Shown: positions 59,710-64,000 of the stretch, piece after piece | Layout: every line of letters begins with the position of its first letter | Numbering within the stretch: position 1 is the stretch's first letter | Source of the DNA: Alisma plantago-aquatica | Lineage: Eukaryota > Streptophyta > Magnoliopsida > Alismatales > Alismataceae | Direction of reading: 5' to 3' | NCBI GenBank assembly: GCA_963693085.1 | Contig: OY856410.1 | Span: 882,495,335 to 882,559,334 of the forward strand | Length of the DNA: 64,000 bases | Position numbers and translations under genes: made by a program | The notes under the pieces: model-generated | Seen by the model: the letters and a program-made list of their open reading frames with translations, nothing else | What the model was told of the DNA's origin: nothing | Databases searched by the model: none

Positions 59710-62352
59710 TGATCAAAATATGACCGAATGATAGAGTAACATAAAATGGATGAATCTAACCTAGTAGATATTTTAGAGCTTTATTCTGGAATCTTGTGAA
59801 AATGTTGTATTCCAGGGTTAGGAGTATTGGAGTTGTGGTATTTGATATTATTATTCTTATGCATCCAACAATTAAATTAATATTTTTGTTCATTTCAATA
59901 TGATATTTCTATAATTAAGGGATTCAAATTCACATTATTTATATCATGTGATAAGTGAGAAAATAATAATGGAGACCTAGTTAGTATTATTAAGGAAATA
60001 CATTATCATTTTCACTCAAAATAGTTGATTTAATACGATATTTATATTATTAGGATTTCCATTGAAAGATTATCATGTATGCAAGCAATAAATAATTTGA
60101 ATGAATGATGTGGAAATCACAGTTCATATTCATATAAGTCATGCTTGATCCTTTGAGATGTGCATAAGTAAATGGATGTGATTTCTTTCCTTAATAAGGG
60201 TTTCTTCTAAAATCACACATGTATGTGAGAAATGTTTAATGTGACTGAGTTATATGAAACTATATGTACAAATAACTAGTAAACTAAGTGACCCATTTCA
60301 TTGTTCCTCATTAAGAATGATCAAGTAGTTGAAGGGGTCAAAGAAATATAGAAATGAGAAAAGTTAGTAAAATGAAAGACAAAACCAAAAATATTGTAGT
60401 AACATATGCCATTTAATTCATAGACTATAGTCTAGCAAAAAAAAAACCGTGGCACCTTATAATGGGCACAATTTTACATATGATGTTTAGACATCATTAG
60501 GCCTTACAAAGAAACCTTGAACATAGTTAGTTCACTTAGCATTCTTATGGTTCCCATGTTACACTAACAAGGCTTGTACCATAAGTCATATATTAGTTAA
60601 TTTCATTTGGATGGTACAATCCAAGTGAGTTCAGGGAGAAGTAAAAAAAAATAGCTTAGTTAGACTAGTTAAACAACACAGTAGTAAGTTAAAATACATT
60701 TTGGTTCAATCAATTAAGTCAATACAACTACCGAATCAAAATCAATATTAATAAAAGATTATAAGAATAAATGGAAAATTTACTCATAAATTCTGTGTTC
60801 CTAGCTATAAGTTTTACAATGTTATTTCCTTTAATTTTAATTGCTCAAGAATATTAAGTACCTAATTTTGTACATTTAATTTTTAATTCATTTACTCATT
60901 GATCAGGCTAGTAACACACCACTCGATTCACACTTTTAGGTAAAGTTGACCCCTTGGAGATTTTAACGCATAGTAGAAGTCACGCCACAAATATGAATGT
61001 TTAAATTATCAAGTTCAATTGTCCCTTTGGCACCCCAATTTTGGGTGGAACAAAGGTAAAAACCCAAAAACAAAATTCTAAATCGATCATACTTAACATC
61101 ATATACCAAGAAGGCAAGGAAATGTCTAAAAAAGAGAACATCATTCACATATATGATCATAAATAGGCCGCCATTATTCATTTATATGCAAGTAGTTATA
61201 CGACACTTCATATAGGTAACCCAAGTCAAAACATGTTTCTACAAATTTCCTTATGTTTGTACATACAACATATAAAACATATACCTAGCATGTAAGCTAA
61301 AACTATACATCGGATACAAATTGTGTAGAACACCCTACCCAAACCTGAATGTACATGGGAGAATCTATGTGACCATAAAAATGCTAACTCCCACCATACC
61401 CAAAGAAAGTTGCTATTCACTAGTACCCAGGGGTAGGTGCTAAGAACCTAAAAAGGGTGAAGAACCATGAGAGTGAGACCAATGATCCATTGAGTGATAA
61501 ATCATCTATAGAGTATCCTAATTATACATGTTTACTATATATGCTGAATTAAAAAAATTATATTACACATAGAAACTTGTATAAAACATCTCTAAATAGA
61601 AGAAGTCAAGATCACTAGAAGGAAGCTTTTCAAACCCTAAAAGGAAGTCAATTGCAACCCTAGATTCTTTTTCCAAGAAGGTCCCCTCTTTCTTCTTCCT
61701 TGGATAGGAAATTCACAGCAGCACAGAGTGAGTTCAAAGTTTGTAGAAGGAGGGAAGTGGTGGAGAGAAAATAGCTCGTTTTGGTGCTTAGGGATAAGTA
61801 TATGAAGCTTTAAGATAAAGAAAAATAAAAAGTTGAAGTTCTAGTATCTTTCCAAGTGTCCATAGCCTTAAACTATTAAGAATATACAATAACACACACA
61901 AGAAGATCCCCCACCATCCATAGAGACATTCTTATCCCTTGTTTCTTGAATTTCCAAGAAAAACAAATAACTGATTAGTTGATAGCTACTAAAGGTAGCT
62001 CATCCATGAAGGGGTAAATCCTAAAATACCCTTGATGAAAAAACCTTCAAACCAAGGTTTAAATAGGTGCCCCATGGCTCAAAAATCTCAAGAATGATGA
62101 TAGAATATCAAAGTAACATAATTCAAGTGATAAATTGCAAAGAAAACCTCTCAATTGGGTAAATTATAGAAAAGTCCAAAATGTGCATAAAATTGCATAA
62201 CTTGCTCAAATAGTGTCCAAATTGGACCAAATTTGAAACTTAAGCTTATCTTATGATTTCAAAGAATATCAAAAGGTTATATTAGGTTTATAATAATTAC
62301 ATTATGATAATTAAGCTTATTCAACTCATTAAGTAAGTTTAGGGGCCTTACA
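59710..62352 (-). repeat. Minus-strand chromovirus LTR, 3' LTR of a truncated element (left edge unresolved)
   Basis: The right edge is clear. On the minus strand the LTR starts TGTAAGGCCCCTAAACTTAC at 62352, directly after the purine tract GTTAGGGG, TTTTAGT. A TATTTAAA element (minus, plus 62058-62065) and a following TTCTTC-rich leader with CTAGGGTTGCAATTG fit an LTR promoter region. The left terminus, with CA end, was not located, so the start given is only the end of the neighbouring duplication. Confidence 0.55.
62058..62065 (-). promoter_or_regulatory. Likely TATA element of the minus-strand LTR
   Basis: The minus strand reads GGGCACCTATTTAAACCTTGG about 290 nt into the LTR. TATTTAAA is a common plant TATA variant. 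Confidence 0.45.
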
Positions 62353-62469
62353 ACTAAAACCCCTAACATGGATTTTGCCCTCGAAAACTAAGGTAAACAA
62401 AGATGGGTACTTCCTTTGCACCTCATCCTATTACCTTCACATGGTTACTTGCATATCATGGTGATGTCA
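62353..62469 (-). pseudogene. Remnant of the pol 3' end and purine tract of the truncated element
   Basis: On the minus strand, codons near 62445-62398 align by position with the end of the chromodomain region of the element at 28804-30219. ACATGTGAAGG and ATGAGGTGCAAAG here correspond to ACATGGGAACTAG and ATGAGGAGGAAATACCC there. A degraded CGAGGGCAAAATCC (for GACGAAATCC) and the purine-rich GTTAGGGG follow. The rest of pol was separated by the LTR that begins at 62470. Confidence 0.6.
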
Positions 62470-62636
62470 TGTTATAACCCCATATTTCTAAATCATGTAA
62501 TGAGATTTGTAAATCTCCTTTTAAAAGATAAATGGAATTAATGGTTGATTTATTTGTTTAAATTGAACGATTTTTGTGCATAATAGCCTTGTTTGTTTTC
62601 TTAATGGGCTCTATTGGCTATTAAGCCCAATTGAAA

Positions 62637-62670
62637 TAAAAAGAAAAGAAAAGAAAAGAAAAGGAAAAGG
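62637..62670 (+). repeat. (AAAAG)n microsatellite
   Basis: About six imperfect AAAAG units followed by a GGAAAAGG variant, within the U3 part of the plus-strand LTR. Confidence 0.85.
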
Positions 62671-63342
62671 AATTTGTTTGAATAAGGGGATAAATAAGAA
62701 AAGGGATAAAAGAATAAGGGGAAAAGGCAAAGGAATATTTCCCAAGGTGAGATTTCATGCCTTTAAGGTTCCTTGAGGTCTAAGGAATCCAAGATGATAA
62801 TTTAATGGCAAGGGAAAAAGAAAATAAGTGAAAAATGTATATAATTAAGTGATGACTTGCAACTAAAGAAAAGGACCCTATTTATTTAGATAATAATCCC
62901 AAATTTGGCATGATGAAAGATTAAGACATTAATGAGTTTCCCTTAAAATTTGAGATAAAAAGGAGCCACGGATTAGGAGTAATGATTTTCTCAAATTATC
63001 TTCAAAAATACAGATTTATCTTGAATATAGGAATTCTTTTCCTTTTTGGTTGAACACGAGGGATGAGGGCCGTTGGATCTTGATCCAACGAGCACCGCTC
63101 ATCGTCCAGTTCCAAAGGAACTAGGACTCTGGTCAAGTTGCAGAGGGACTTTTCCCCTTGATTTTCTTTTGATCCAGTGCATGTGCACTCATGGAAATAA
63201 TTCCATTGAGTCCAGGAGAGGATCACAAACCCTCTCGACCCTGTATTGGTGATCTCTCGAAGCCTCTAGGTGAAACACCCAATTGGGCTGAGGAACATGT
63301 GGCGACGGGGTTGAGAAACCCTAAGAGGACCCTCCCAAATCC

Positions 63343-63350
63343 TATAAAAG
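63343..63350 (+). promoter_or_regulatory. TATA box of the plus-strand LTR
   Basis: CCTATAAAAGGACCCC is a near-consensus plant TATA context, followed about 30 nt later by CTCACACCAATCACG, a plausible start region. Confidence 0.7.
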
Positions 63351-64000
63351 GACCCCACTCGATTCCTCACCTCACACCAATCACGAACGGCTGCCTCATG
63401 AGCCTCGACCCCCTCTCTGCCTCTGGATTGCTCCCGCACTGATGACAACTCCATTGAGGCGCCACCGTAGCTTCGCATGAAGAAAAGAACAAGGATGACG
63501 CACAACAACCGTCAGATAGCGGTCCATGGTAGTCCGTGTGCTGATCCAACGCTCCAAGGACGAGTCGGGTAACTTAAGTCGCACGTGACATGAGGCATCA
63601 GATTAGAAGGTAGATCACCAGACCATTGATCGAGCGGTCGCTAATTTTTGGTAATTCATTCTCTCTGGCTGAAATTCCAGAAAAAGGATTTTTCTTGCGA
63701 AATTCATAGAAATTGCTAGGAATCTCGGATTAACAAACTTTATATATGAAAGTTGATCAGGAAAATACAAGGAACAAGATAAAAAAAAGTTTGGTAACCT
63801 ATTTCTATCTTGTTTTGCAAAATTGTAGTAATTTGATAGAAAAAGGTATTAAAAGGTAATTAGAAACCCTAATTGAGTATAAAGGATGAATCTTTGTGAT
63901 TTAATTGGTTAATTTGAGAAGTATTAACCTGTTGAATATTAAAATAGAGTTTAAATCTATTTTACATGAAAAGTGGGATAATTTAGGGTTTTAATCTATG

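Larger units (their letters stand above)
62470..64000 (+). mobile_element. 5' part of a plus-strand LTR running off the window
   Basis: Starts TGTTATAACCCCATATTTC, a variant of the chromovirus LTR start, inside the pol remnant of the previous element. It contains an AAAAG microsatellite, a GGGCCGTTGGATCTTGATCC segment typical of plant LTR U3 regions, and a clear TATA box at 63343-63350 with a GC-richer leader (CTCACCTCACACC). The primer site is not reached, so LTR length and TSD cannot be tested. Frames at 63000-63600 are short and overlap on both strands without family resemblance. Confidence 0.65.

Noticed and set aside
60963..61181. Minus-strand frame beginning with a YVND-like stretch resembling a copia RT YVDD motif
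   Set aside because: Only about eight residues resemble the motif, the surrounding residues do not follow any RT, and the frame lies in an LTR-like non-coding region.
1..64000. tRNA, rRNA or snRNA genes
   Set aside because: No cloverleaf, internal promoter pair or rRNA-like block was recognised by eye; a covariance-model scan would be needed to exclude small RNAs.

Overview
The window reads as nuclear DNA of a seed plant, probably a flowering plant. It is AT-rich, has one short host-gene fragment with GT-AG introns, and is otherwise packed with plant retrotransposons. The main group is Ty3/gypsy chromoviruses of the Tekay/Del type, recognised by LTRs starting TGTAA, a Met-tRNA primer site TGGTATCAGAG, a purine tract just before the 3' LTR and a C-terminal chromodomain. 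No bacterial, organellar or viral gene set is present, and no species can be named from the sequence alone.

Layout. 0-6.7 kb: a 271-bp tandem duplication, the first two coding exons of a peptidyl-tRNA hydrolase 2 (PTH2) gene on the minus strand (2325-2865), and a broken fragment of a plant reverse-transcriptase-like protein (3256-3860). 6748-11076: a complete 4.3-kb solo LTR with a perfect 5-bp target duplication (TACTC). 13758-19575: a 2.9-kb direct tandem duplication of non-coding DNA. 19933-38298: a Tekay-like chain LTR-gag/pol-LTR-gag/pol(truncated) with very large LTRs (about 5.5 kb). 38298-53946: a minus-strand chain of three LTRs of about 4.1 kb separated by internal regions of only 415 and 419 bp, i.e. 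a non-autonomous element keeping just primer site and purine tract. Its last LTR was later hit by a 1.5-kb solo LTR (49466-50982) and a 1.7-kb LINE-like insertion (51894-53566, 15-bp target duplication). 53947-54879: an inverted relative of that solo LTR. 55274-59709: a 2.2-kb tandem duplication. 59.7-62.35 kb: a minus-strand LTR joined to a remnant of the end of pol, broken at 62470 by a new plus-strand LTR that runs off the window.

The most unusual signal is not a gene. Several different LTRs each carry an array of a short, largely self-complementary word that differs from family to family: AAACGGTCT/AGACCGTTT in the 5.5-kb LTRs, GGTCGAGACA/TGTCTCGACC in the 4.3-kb solo LTR of the same lineage, GGAAAGGTGCACYC in the 4.1-kb LTRs, and ACACGACRTGT at 19.6-19.9 and 50.6 kb. 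The 5.5-kb LTRs also hold a cluster of telobox-like AAACCCTAA motifs. These arrays look like a recurring LTR architecture with interchangeable words.

All retroelement coding regions are broken by stops and frameshifts, many consistent with C-to-T decay, so nothing here encodes a full-length transposition protein. Similarity statements are from reading by eye, not from alignment software.
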